From contig CP116227.1 in NCBI GenBank assembly GCA_038184435.1, positions 1,765,501 through 1,829,500 of the forward strand: DNA of 64,000 bases, read 5' to 3'. The stretch comes from Nocardioides alkalitolerans (GTDB taxonomy: Bacteria > Actinomycetota > Actinomycetes > Propionibacteriales > Nocardioidaceae). A program made the position numbers and the translations under genes. Below the pieces are notes generated by a model that saw only the letters and a program-made list of their open reading frames with translations, was not told the origin of the DNA and searched no databases. Positions 53,527-62,048 of this stretch are shown here, in pieces (the first letter of the stretch is position 1; every line of letters starts with the position of its first letter).

Positions 53527-54564
53527 TCAGGGGGCGAAGCGCGCGGCGACGACCCGCAGGAAAGAGACAGGCGTGCGGACCTCGTCGTACGACGCTACGT
53601 GGGGAGCGTCGAGGAGGAGCAACGCCCGGGGAGGGATGCCGACAGCACGGACGACGTCCACGAGCGGGTCCGTCACGCCGCCATGAACGGGCCAGCGAGA
53701 CCCGCACTGCTCGGTGTCGCCCGGCTCGGGGTCGCCCTGCTCGGTGGAACGGAGCCAACCGTCCCAGGTCCGCACGCGTCGATGCCCCGCCATCTGGACG
53801 TCGGCACGCGCTGTGCCGGGCCCCCGCTCGAGGAGTACCACGGTGTCGCCGCCAGCAGCGCTGGCAGCGAGGTCCCGGACGTGGGCGGGGTCGGTGTCGC
53901 TTCGGCTCCCCCACTGATAAGCATCCCACCCGGCGTCGAGCGTCGTGAGCTGCACGCTCCGGCCCCAGCGCGACGATGCGTCGACGGACCGCCTCCGTCT
54001 GCGCGTCGTGCTGCGGTGGAGCAGCACGGCACGGTCGGGATCGGGGGGACGAGTGGGCGGAAGTCGTGGAAGGAGAAACCCGAGCCGGTCCGCCAGTCCC
54101 GCGACGTCGCCGCAGCTGGACTCCAACGCGTGCTCGACGGCGGAGGCCGCGTCTTGTTGCTGGATCTCCCGGGCAAGCTGAGTGCCGCGGCCGGGAACGT
54201 CGCCGAACAGTCGCACGAGGACGTTCGCCACTCCCCGCTGGGTGGCGCCGCCCGGCGGACTGGCGACCGGGATGCGCTGGGCCCGTACTCCCCCGGCGCG
54301 AAGGTCGACGCGGAATCCGGGGACCACGTCGTCGTCACCGTCGCCCGTGCCCACTGCCCACTTCTCGTTGATCACGATCGTGTCGGGCGCGCCGGGGAGC
54401 ACGCACGTATCGAGAAGCGACCGCGGGATCCGATCCGTCGCGTCGGCGACGTCCGGGCCCCACACGCAGATCCAGCCGTGGCGGCTCGGGCCCAGCTCGA
54501 ACCAACCCGACGGCCCCAGCGCAGCAGCAACCGCCTCCTGGGAAGCAGCGACGACGGCGAGCAC
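53527..54564 (-). CDS. hypothetical protein, possibly 5'-truncated
   Basis: A 345-residue product from the first in-frame start, GTG 54564. No family was recognised. The protein-like sequence VALGYVAHGQRIAVTGFNDF continues upstream of this GTG in the same frame as far as the HNH gene stop (54626), with no start codon available. That suggests the true 5' end is lost or displaced. The C-terminal half is Asp/Arg-rich and ends in RFAP. Its codon use is less GC-rich than neighbours. It abuts a DUF222-HNH element, which may have broken it. Confidence 0.5.
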   Translation of the reverse strand: MLAVVAASQEAVAAALGPSGWFELGPSRHGWICVWGPDVADATDRIPRSLLDTCVLPGAPDTIVINEKWAVGTGDGDDDVVPGFRVDLRAGGVRAQRIPVASPPGGATQRGVANVLVRLFGDVPGRGTQLAREIQQQDAASAVEHALESSCGDVAGLADRLGFLLPRLPPTRPPDPDRAVLLHRSTTRRRRRSVDASSRWGRSVQLTTLDAGWDAYQWGSRSDTDPAHVRDLAASAAGGDTVVLLERGPGTARADVQMAGHRRVRTWDGWLRSTEQGDPEPGDTEQCGSRWPVHGGVTDPLVDVVRAVGIPPRALLLLDAPHVASYDEVRTPVSFLRVVAARFAP

Positions 54565-54625
54565 GAAGTCATTGAACCCCGTGACAGCGATGCGTTGGCC
54601 GTGGGCGACGTACCCGAGGGCAACG

Positions 54626-56140
54626 TCACTCGCGACGGGTGAAGCGGACCTTGCCGGTGCCGAGTCGTTCGACGAGGTAGAGCGGGTCGTGGATCTGGTG
54701 GTGGTGTTGGTCGCAGAGGAGGCAGCCGTCGTCGACGTTGGTGTGGCCGCCGGCTGACCATGGGGTGAGGTGGTGGGCGTGGCACTGGTGGGGTGGTCGG
54801 TTGCAGCCCTCGGCGACGCAGCCGCCGTCGCGGATGGCCATGGCGAGACGCATGGCTCTGGTGTGGAAGCGGGCGGTGCGGCCGAGGTCGAGGACCTCGC
54901 TGTTGGTGCCGAGGACGGCGGGGATGATCCCCGCTTCGCAGGCGAGGCGTCGGGCTTCGCCTGCGCTGAGGGTGCCGCCGGTGTCCAACGATGCGGCCGC
55001 CAGACCATCGAGCAGTGACTCGAGCGTCATGGTGACGACGACGGTGGCTCCGGTGCCGCCCGTGGCCGGGAGGTCTTTCTGGTCGAGCATCTCCAGCAGC
55101 TGCTGGAATGCCTGGCCGTACCGCTCCGGCGTCGGGCGGCCGGTGACGAACCGCTGGTCGGGGTCGTCGTTGGTGTTGAGGTGCTGGGGGGCGGCGTAGG
55201 CGTCGAGGGCTTTGCGGAGCATGGCGCCGTGGAGCTCGGGCAGCGTGAACCGTCCGTGGATCTTGCCGTGGCCGTCGGAGACCATGCTGAGCCGGGAGGC
55301 CGAGCGTGCTTCGCGTTCCTCCTTCTCCAGCAGCGCGGCCTCGTGGGCTTCGCCGACCTCGGGAGCGATGACCGTGAGGATCTTCTTGCCCACGGCTCGC
55401 AGGGCCTTGGCGTCGTGGTCGGTGGCAAACCCGACGAGCGTCTCCTCTGCCTGCAGCCGTAGCTCGTCGGGGAGCTCGTCGGGGAGCGCGTCGAGCGCCC
55501 TGACGATGACGTCGGCCTGCTCGGTGTCCACCCTCCCGGCCTCGCAGGCCGGTGCCAGGTGTGTGTCGCACCGACCAGCCAGAGCGTCACCGATCCTCGC
55601 GAACCGATAGGCATCGCGACGGGTCACGGCGCTCGCGTTCGCCAACCACACCGCAGCGGTCGACGCACCGTTCTGCCGGTGGAGCTCGACCTCCTCGGCG
55701 TGCTGCACCAACACCGCGACCAGCGCCGACGCGCGGGCGACGAGCCGGTGCGCGTCGACCAACGCGATCCCGGTCTGCGGTGCACTCAACCACCCGAGCC
55801 CGGTCCGCCCATCGTCCGCGAGAACGGCCGTGGCCACCCGGATCGCCTCCAGCACCGGATGCCCCACATCGACCGCACCCGCACCCGCACCGGGACTCGA
55901 GGCGACACCCGGCACCACCCACCCAGGCTCAGGCTCCGCGGCCGGCTCAGGCGCGTCGTACCCCCTCTCGTCACGCCCGACGATCCGGCACCCCCGCGTT
56001 GCCTCCGCAGGCCACTCACCCGTGGTGAACGCGTGCTCCAACCAGTCGGGATCGGGCAGATCGACCAAGAAGTCGGCAGGCGGCTCCGGCACCGGTGGCC
56101 CGAAGCCACCGGCGTCACCCGTTGAGCCGACCCCCGTCAT
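54626..56140 (-). CDS. DUF222-HNH endonuclease (13E12 repeat family)
   Basis: A 504-residue member of the actinobacterial 13E12 repeat family. A long N-terminal DUF222 helical domain (about 65-345) precedes a C-terminal HNH domain: CVAEGCNRPPHQCHAHHLTPW followed by SAGGHTNVDDGCLLCDQHHHQIH (about 437-480), with zinc Cys pairs and the HNH histidines. These genes are present in many copies in actinobacterial genomes and behave like selfish or mobile elements. The ATG 56140 is chosen; GTG 56149 is possible. Confidence 0.93.
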   Translation of the reverse strand: MTGVGSTGDAGGFGPPVPEPPADFLVDLPDPDWLEHAFTTGEWPAEATRGCRIVGRDERGYDAPEPAAEPEPGWVVPGVASSPGAGAGAVDVGHPVLEAIRVATAVLADDGRTGLGWLSAPQTGIALVDAHRLVARASALVAVLVQHAEEVELHRQNGASTAAVWLANASAVTRRDAYRFARIGDALAGRCDTHLAPACEAGRVDTEQADVIVRALDALPDELPDELRLQAEETLVGFATDHDAKALRAVGKKILTVIAPEVGEAHEAALLEKEEREARSASRLSMVSDGHGKIHGRFTLPELHGAMLRKALDAYAAPQHLNTNDDPDQRFVTGRPTPERYGQAFQQLLEMLDQKDLPATGGTGATVVVTMTLESLLDGLAAASLDTGGTLSAGEARRLACEAGIIPAVLGTNSEVLDLGRTARFHTRAMRLAMAIRDGGCVAEGCNRPPHQCHAHHLTPWSAGGHTNVDDGCLLCDQHHHQIHDPLYLVERLGTGKVRFTRRE

Positions 56141-56208
56141 GGCCACCACTCAACCCCAGCCCACCGACAGTTCTCGCCGATGATCAACAGGCCCCAGGTC
56201 GGACGACC

Positions 56209-56688
56209 TCAACGGGCGCGGGCGTCCTCCCGAACGGGCGCCTCGTCGTGGGTGTCCCGACGCGAACCCGCGACCACCGCGTCGACCGACAAACGACCCG
56301 GGCCGACCGCGGCCAGCACGAGACCGAGCACGCCGAGCACCGCGACGAGCTCCCAGCCGCCCTCGGAGACGAAGACGGTGGTACCGCGGTGCGCGAACCA
56401 GAACGCCCCGGCGAGGACGGCGGCCACGAGCACCCCGGCGACCGGCGTGAGGAGACCGAGCAGCAGCAGCGCTCCGCCGACCAGCTCGACACCGGCGGTG
56501 AACGTGGCGGCGGCGTCGGGGAGCGGCACCCCCATGGCGCCGAAGCCTTGACCGGTGGCGTCGAGGCCGTTGGTCGATACCTTCTGCCAGCCGTGGGCGA
56601 CGAGCACGACACCGGTGACGAGGCGGGCCAGCAGGAGCGCGACGTCCTGGAGGACAGCGGGCGCGGGCGTAACGAGACTGCGGAACAC
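56209..56688 (-). CDS. DoxX family membrane protein
   Basis: A 159-residue DoxX-type protein with four helices: LLLARLVTGVVLVAHGWQKV near 18-37, GVELVGGALLLLGLLTPVAG (about 67-86) and two more. The GTG start has GGAGGT five nt upstream. DoxX proteins are linked to redox or thiol stress, but the exact activity is unknown. Monocistronic. Confidence 0.88.
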   Translation of the reverse strand: MFRSLVTPAPAVLQDVALLLARLVTGVVLVAHGWQKVSTNGLDATGQGFGAMGVPLPDAAATFTAGVELVGGALLLLGLLTPVAGVLVAAVLAGAFWFAHRGTTVFVSEGGWELVAVLGVLGLVLAAVGPGRLSVDAVVAGSRRDTHDEAPVREDARAR

Positions 56689-56820
56689 GAGAACCTCCGA
56701 GATAGGTTGACGATTCAAGCGACGACGGTAGCGAGCGCACCCAACCGTGGGCGATCTGCCCGGTAGCGGCCGCGTAAAAGCGTTCGATCCTTGCGTGCCC
56801 GATGGTGCAGGGTTCGCGCC

Positions 56821-57381
56821 ATGGGTCAGTCCTCCAAGGTCGTCCGTCGCCTGACGCGGGCGCGCGAGAAAGACAGGGCCGTCCGGCTGCGGTTCCGAGG
56901 TCGCCGGCGGCCCACGTGGACGTACGTGCTGGGGCTCACCGACACGTGGGTCGTCGCGCACACCCTGGCCGACGGGTACTTCCTGGACGACGTGGCGCTC
57001 TTCCGCCTGCGGGACGTCGAGGGTGTGGACAAGGATCCTGTCCCCGACTTCACGCGGCGGGCGGTCACCGGCCTCGGAACGCCGGTGAGCCGCCTCGACG
57101 TCGATCCGAAGGCGTCGCTGGACACCTTGCTGCGCCTGGTCGTGGCACGCGGGGAGCTGGTGATGCTCCACCAGCGCGTGGCTCCCGGCTACCTGCGGGC
57201 AGAGGTCGGGACGATCCTCCAGACGGGCGAGAAGCATCTCGTGCTCCATGCGATGGACGGCGACGGGACCTGGGCGGCCGGGCCCGGACGGCGCCGGCTC
57301 CGTCGGATCGAGGCTGTCAGCGTCGGAGGTCGCTACCTCAGCGCACTCGAGCGCTTCGGCGACCCGCATCCCCACCCCTAG
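56821..57381 (+). CDS. hypothetical protein
   Basis: A 186-residue basic protein without membrane helices: an Arg-rich N-terminus (about 1-35), then a beta-rich body with TWTYVLGLTDTWVVAHTL near 38-55 and VSVGGRYLSALERFG near the end. No family was recognised. ATG 56821 is used; an upstream in-frame ATG at 56791 lacks support. Confidence 0.65.
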   Translation: MGQSSKVVRRLTRAREKDRAVRLRFRGRRRPTWTYVLGLTDTWVVAHTLADGYFLDDVALFRLRDVEGVDKDPVPDFTRRAVTGLGTPVSRLDVDPKASLDTLLRLVVARGELVMLHQRVAPGYLRAEVGTILQTGEKHLVLHAMDGDGTWAAGPGRRRLRRIEAVSVGGRYLSALERFGDPHPHP

Positions 57382-57390
57382 GCTCGCCCC

Positions 57391-58056
57391 GTGGACCCCA
57401 CCGACTCGCACGTCGCCCGCGCCACCTCACCCCGCGGCGAGGTCGTGCTCCGCCGTCGCGAGGACGGTGCGCACGAGCTGCGCGTCAACGGCGTCTTCGT
57501 CATGGACACCGTCGAGACCACGAGCGAGCGTCTCCTCGCCGAGGCCGCGCTCGCGCAGGTCGAGCGACCGGAGCGGGTGCTCGTCGGCGGTCTCGGGCTC
57601 GGCTTCACCGCGCACGCCGTGCTCGCCGACCGGCGCGTGACCCACCTCGACGTCGTCGAGATCGAGCCGGCCGTCGCCGCCTGGATGCGCGACGGCACCG
57701 TGCCCCACGGCCCGGCCCTGCTCGCCGACGCACGGATCCGGGTCGTCGAGGCCGACGTGGCCACGGTGCTCGAGGAGGCACCGGACGCGTCGTACGACCT
57801 CGTCCTCCTCGACGTCGACAACGGCCCCGACAACCTCGTGCACGGTGACAACGCGGCGCTCTACACCGCCCCGGCGCTCGGTGTCGTCGCCCGCGTGCTC
57901 CGCCCCGGTGGCACCGTCGTCGTCTGGTCCGCCGCGCGCTCCCCCGCCCTCACCACCGCCCTCACCGACGTCTTCGGCGCGGCCGAGGAGCGGGAGGTCG
58001 AGGTGCCCGCCCACGGACGGGTCGGCGCCTACTGGCTCCACCTCGCCCGGCGCTGA
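57391..58056 (+). CDS. spermidine-synthase-like methyltransferase
   Basis: A 221-residue Rossmann methyltransferase: VLVGGLGLGFTAHAVL near 64-79 (motif I), VVEIEPAVAAW near 89 and DLVLLDVDNGPDN near 130. It resembles the spermidine synthase fold but is shorter than true spermidine synthases, so the substrate is unknown. TAGGCT (57379-57384) ends six nt before the GTG, a leaderless-type start. Confidence 0.8.
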   Translation: MDPTDSHVARATSPRGEVVLRRREDGAHELRVNGVFVMDTVETTSERLLAEAALAQVERPERVLVGGLGLGFTAHAVLADRRVTHLDVVEIEPAVAAWMRDGTVPHGPALLADARIRVVEADVATVLEEAPDASYDLVLLDVDNGPDNLVHGDNAALYTAPALGVVARVLRPGGTVVVWSAARSPALTTALTDVFGAAEEREVEVPAHGRVGAYWLHLARR

Positions 58057-58102
58057 GGCGGGCGGAGCCGACCCCCACCGCCGCGGGCGTAGCCTCGGCA
58101 GC

Positions 58103-59509
58103 ATGGCTGACGACCGCAACCAGAACCAGGACCAGTTCCGTGTCGAGCACGACTCCATGGGCGAGGTGCAGGTCCCTCGCGCGGCGCTCTGGCGGGCGCA
58201 GACGCAGCGGGCGATCGAGAACTTCCCGATCTCGGGCACCACCCTGGAGCGTCGTCACATCCAGGCGCTCGCGCTCGTCAAGGCCGCGGCCGCGGGCGTG
58301 AACGTCGACCTGGGCGTCATCACCCCCGAGCAGGGCGAGGCGATCCAGGGCGCCGCCGCGGTCATCGCCTCCGGTGACGTCGACGCCGACTTCCCGCTCG
58401 ACGTCTTCCAGACGGGCTCGGGCACCAGCTCGAACATGAACACCAACGAGGTCATCGCCTCCCTGGCCGCCCGTGCCGGCGTCGAGGTGCACCCCAACGA
58501 CCACGTCAACGCCAGCCAGTCGAGCAACGACGTCTTCCCGACCTCCATCCACGTCGCCGCCACGCTCGCCGTCGTCGAGGACCTCGTCCCCGCCCTCGAC
58601 GTGCTCGCCACGTCGCTCGAGGTCAAGGCCAGCGAGTTCGCCGGTCTCGTGAAGTCGGGCCGCACCCACCTCATGGACGCCACCCCGGTGACGCTCGGCC
58701 AGGAGTTCGGGGGGTACGCCGCGACCGTCCGCTACGCAGCCGAGCGCCTCGGCGCGGTGCTGCCCCGCGTGCGCGAGCTGCCCCTGGGCGGCACCGCCGT
58801 CGGCACGGGCATCAACACGCCCCCCGGCTTCGCCGCGGCCGCCATCACCGCGCTGTCCGAGGCGACGGGCCAGCCGTTCACGGAGGCGCGCGACCACTTC
58901 GAGGCCCAGGGCACGCGGGACTCGCTCGTCGAGCTCTCGGGCGTGCTGCGCACCATCGCGGTGGGCTACACGAAGATCTGCAACGACCTGCGCTGGATGA
59001 GCTCGGGCCCGACCACCGGCCTCGCCGAGATCCACCTGCCCGACCTGCAGCCGGGGTCCTCGATCATGCCGGGCAAGGTGAACCCCGTGCTGCCCGAGGC
59101 GACCCTCATGGTCGCGGCCCAGGTGATCGGCAACGACGCCGCGATGACCGTCGCGGGCCTGTCGGGCAACTTCGAGCTCAACGTGATGCTGCCCGTCATG
59201 GCGCGCAACGTGCTCGAGTCGATCCGCCTGCTCTCGACCTCGTCGGTGCTCCTCGCTGAGCGCTGCATCGACGGCATCACCGCGGACACCGACCGCATGC
59301 TCCGGTACGCCGCCTCCTCGCCCTCCGTCGTCACTCCGCTCAACAAGCACATCGGCTACGAGGCCGCCGCGAAGGTCGCGAAGAAGGCGCTGGCCGACGG
59401 CGCCACGATCCGCGAGACGGTGCTCGCGCTGGGCTACGTCGAGCGGGGCGAGCTCACCGAGGAGCAGCTGGACGCGGCGCTGGACCTGGAGTCGATGACC
59501 CACCCGTGA
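58103..59509 (+). CDS. fumC: class II fumarate hydratase
   Basis: A 468-residue iron-independent fumarase with GSSIMPGKVNP (about 318-328), the flexible signature loop, and QTGSGTSSNMNTNEV (about 104-118) and HPNDHVNASQSSND near 132-145. TAGCCT (58090-58095) ends seven nt before the ATG. Its 3' end overlaps the convergent ctpC gene by 56 bp. Confidence 0.96.
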   Translation: MADDRNQNQDQFRVEHDSMGEVQVPRAALWRAQTQRAIENFPISGTTLERRHIQALALVKAAAAGVNVDLGVITPEQGEAIQGAAAVIASGDVDADFPLDVFQTGSGTSSNMNTNEVIASLAARAGVEVHPNDHVNASQSSNDVFPTSIHVAATLAVVEDLVPALDVLATSLEVKASEFAGLVKSGRTHLMDATPVTLGQEFGGYAATVRYAAERLGAVLPRVRELPLGGTAVGTGINTPPGFAAAAITALSEATGQPFTEARDHFEAQGTRDSLVELSGVLRTIAVGYTKICNDLRWMSSGPTTGLAEIHLPDLQPGSSIMPGKVNPVLPEATLMVAAQVIGNDAAMTVAGLSGNFELNVMLPVMARNVLESIRLLSTSSVLLAERCIDGITADTDRMLRYAASSPSVVTPLNKHIGYEAAAKVAKKALADGATIRETVLALGYVERGELTEEQLDAALDLESMTHP

Positions 59510-61670
59510 TCCGGTAGCGGGTGACCCGCGAGGAGTTGCCCACCACCGCGATCGACGAGGCGTTGTGGAGCAGCGCGGCGAGGACGGGCGAGAGCCCGCC
59601 GCCCGCGCTGACCACGAGCCCGACGGCGTTGACCGCGATCGACATGCCGTAGTTCTGCTGGATGACGTCGACGGCCCGCCGGGAGAGGTCCCGCAGGTCG
59701 AGCAGGCGGTGCAGGTCGTCGCCGACCAGGGCCACCTGGGCCGTCTCCAGGGCCACGTCGGTGCCCCCGAGACCCATCGCGATGCCGACGTCGGCGAGCG
59801 CGAGGGCCGGGGCGTCGTTGGTGCCGTCGCCGACCATCGCGACGGTGTAGCCCTCCGCCCGCAGCGCTCCGACGAGGTCCTGCTTCTCCTCGGGCATCAC
59901 CTGGGCCCGCCACTCGGTGATGCCGAGCTCCGCGGCGACCGCGGCCGCCGTCTGCGGGTGGTCGCCGGTCAGCATGACGATGCGTTCGACCCCGTCGGCC
60001 CGCAGTGCGTCGATGACGTCCCGGGCCTCGGGCCGCACCGTGTCGCGCAGGCTGACGAGCCCGGTCAGCTGCCCGTCGACGGCCAGCAGCAGCGGGGTCT
60101 CGGCCTCCCGCTGGAGGCGGGTGACCCAGCGCGCGGCGTCCTCCCCGACCGCCACCCCCTCGCGCGCCAGCAACGTGTCGCTGCCGAGCAGGAGGGTGCG
60201 TCCGTCGGCGCGCGTGCGCATGCCGAGACCGAGCAGCACCTCGCACTCCTCGTGCTCCGGGATCGCGATGTGACGCTCCTCGGTGGAGCGCACCACGGCC
60301 TGCGCGAGCGGGTGGCGGGAGTGGATCTCGGAGCTCGCCACGTAGGCCAGCACCTGCTCGGGGGACCACGCGTCGTCGAAGGACACCACGTTGGTGACCA
60401 CCGGCCGGCCCACCGTGAGCGTCCCCGTCTTGTCGAAGACCACCGCGTCGACCCGGGCGGCCGCCTCGAGGTGCGAACCGCCCTTGACCAGGATCCCCCG
60501 CCGCGCCCCGTTGCCGATGGCGGCGCTGATCGCGGTGGGCGTGGCCAGGCCGACCGCGCAGGGGCACGCGACGAGCAGCATGGTCATGGCGCGCCGCACG
60601 TCGCGGGTCACCAGGAACGTCGCCCCGGCCAGCGCGAACGACGCGGGCACGAACCGACGCGAGAAGCTCTCACCCACGGTCTGGATGGGCGCGCGGTCCT
60701 CCTGGGCCAGCTCGACGCGCGTGATGATGCGACCGATGGCGGTGTCGCGACCGACCGCGGACGCGCGCACCACCAGCCGACCCTTCATGAGCACGCTGCC
60801 GGCGTGCACCCGCGTGCCGGTCGCCACGGAGACGGGCAGCGTCTCGCCCGTGATGGCGGACTGGTCGAGCACGCCGTCGCCCTCGACGACCACGCCGTCG
60901 ACCGGGATCGCGACGTGCTCGTGGACGACGACCTCGTCCCCCACCGCCAGGCGGTCGATGTCGACCAGCGCCTCGGTGCCGTCGGCCGCCCGCACCCAGG
61001 CGTCGGCCTGGGTGCCGGTCAGCAGGTCGCGGATGGCGTTGCGGGTGCGGCGCAGCGTCAGGTCCTGCAGGTACTCCCCGATGTTGAGCAGCCACAGCAC
61101 CGTCAGCGCGACCACGTTCTCCCGCAGCACGAGGCTCGCCAGGGTCGCGGCGGAGACCAGCGCGTCGGTTCCGGCGGCCCGGCCGCCGGCGAGGCTGCGG
61201 AGGCCGCCGCGGAGGAACGGGTAGCCCGTGAAGATCGTGACGCCGGTCGCGAACGTCCGGCTCGTCGGCCCCAGCACGGGCGGCCGGCGCAGCACGTAGC
61301 GGCGGCCTCCGAGGAGCAGCAGTGCCGCGCCGCCGACCACCATGCGGGCCAGGTCGCCGTTCGACACCTCCGCGGAGCGCGGCAGCCGCGCCGGGACGGC
61401 CGGGGCCGCCGCCGCAGCGGCGGCCGCGATCGCGTCCGCCACCGCAGCCACGTCGCAGCGTCCCGGCCGGAACCACACGACGACGGCGCCGGTGCGGGGG
61501 AAGGCGTGGACGGCGCGCACACCCTCGACGAGGTCGACCGCGTTCTCGACCGCCACCGCACGGGCGTCGGAGTGCCGGATGCCGGCGACCGCGAAGCGGA
61601 CCCGACCGGCGCCCTCCGCCAGCGCGACCTGCTCCACCCCCGGCACGACGGTGCCGCTGCGGACCGTCAC
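59454..61670 (-). CDS. ctpC: CtpC-type metal P-type ATPase
   Basis: The 738-residue P1B ATPase follows mycobacterial CtpC (Mn/Zn export) closely: an N-terminal HMA-like domain (about 12-85) ending in AFPRTGAVVVWF, TGYPFLRGGLRSL near 150, the phosphatase TGE loop near 280, CPCAVGLATPTAIS near 370, phosphorylation site DKTGTLTVGRP near 413, SRHPLAQ near 450 and GDGTNDAPAL near 617. It has the NYGMSIAVNAVGL and HNASS C-terminal helices. The GTG start is four bases after pacL. Its C-terminal extension beyond NSSRVTRYR is unique and overlaps fumC. Confidence 0.93.
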   Translation of the reverse strand: MTVRSGTVVPGVEQVALAEGAGRVRFAVAGIRHSDARAVAVENAVDLVEGVRAVHAFPRTGAVVVWFRPGRCDVAAVADAIAAAAAAAAPAVPARLPRSAEVSNGDLARMVVGGAALLLLGGRRYVLRRPPVLGPTSRTFATGVTIFTGYPFLRGGLRSLAGGRAAGTDALVSAATLASLVLRENVVALTVLWLLNIGEYLQDLTLRRTRNAIRDLLTGTQADAWVRAADGTEALVDIDRLAVGDEVVVHEHVAIPVDGVVVEGDGVLDQSAITGETLPVSVATGTRVHAGSVLMKGRLVVRASAVGRDTAIGRIITRVELAQEDRAPIQTVGESFSRRFVPASFALAGATFLVTRDVRRAMTMLLVACPCAVGLATPTAISAAIGNGARRGILVKGGSHLEAAARVDAVVFDKTGTLTVGRPVVTNVVSFDDAWSPEQVLAYVASSEIHSRHPLAQAVVRSTEERHIAIPEHEECEVLLGLGMRTRADGRTLLLGSDTLLAREGVAVGEDAARWVTRLQREAETPLLLAVDGQLTGLVSLRDTVRPEARDVIDALRADGVERIVMLTGDHPQTAAAVAAELGITEWRAQVMPEEKQDLVGALRAEGYTVAMVGDGTNDAPALALADVGIAMGLGGTDVALETAQVALVGDDLHRLLDLRDLSRRAVDVIQQNYGMSIAVNAVGLVVSAGGGLSPVLAALLHNASSIAVVGNSSRVTRYRITGGSSTPGPAPRPAAPR

Positions 61671-61674
61671 GAGC

Positions 61675-61950
61675 TCAGTGCTCGTGCCCGTGGCCCAGGT
61701 CGGCACCCGGCGGCGGCGCCTGCTCGCCCACCCGTTCGCGGGCCTCGGCGACGATGTCGCCCGTCGCGAGCCGCACGCGCTCGGCGCCGGCCTCGAGGTG
61801 ACGCTTGCCCTTCAGCCCCAGCGCGACGGCACCGACGGCGCCCTCGCGCACGGCGCCGGAGTCCGCAGCCTTCTTCACCCCGTCCCAGGCGGCAGCGCCG
61901 ACCAGTCCGGTGACGAGGGTCGAGCCCACCTTGCCCAGCAGCGCGATCAT
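61675..61950 (-). CDS. PacL-type (DUF1490) chaperone of CtpC
   Basis: A 91-residue protein with an N-terminal glycine-rich membrane helix (LGKVGSTLVTGLVGAAAWDGV, about 5-25), a charged middle and a C-terminal His tail (DLGHGHEH). The family (Rv3269/PacL1 in M. tuberculosis) partners the adjacent CtpC; the tail is the metal-binding motif. It begins the pacL-ctpC operon, with the ctpC start four bases on. Confidence 0.88.
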   Translation of the reverse strand: MIALLGKVGSTLVTGLVGAAAWDGVKKAADSGAVREGAVGAVALGLKGKRHLEAGAERVRLATGDIVAEARERVGEQAPPPGADLGHGHEH

Positions 61951-62048
61951 GAGGGTCCTCTCGGGTCGGGAGCCGCCACCTTAGCGGGAACGGTTCTCAA
62001 GAAGCGACGTGGCGCCCGCCACGCAGCCTAGATCGCTACGGTCGCCCC

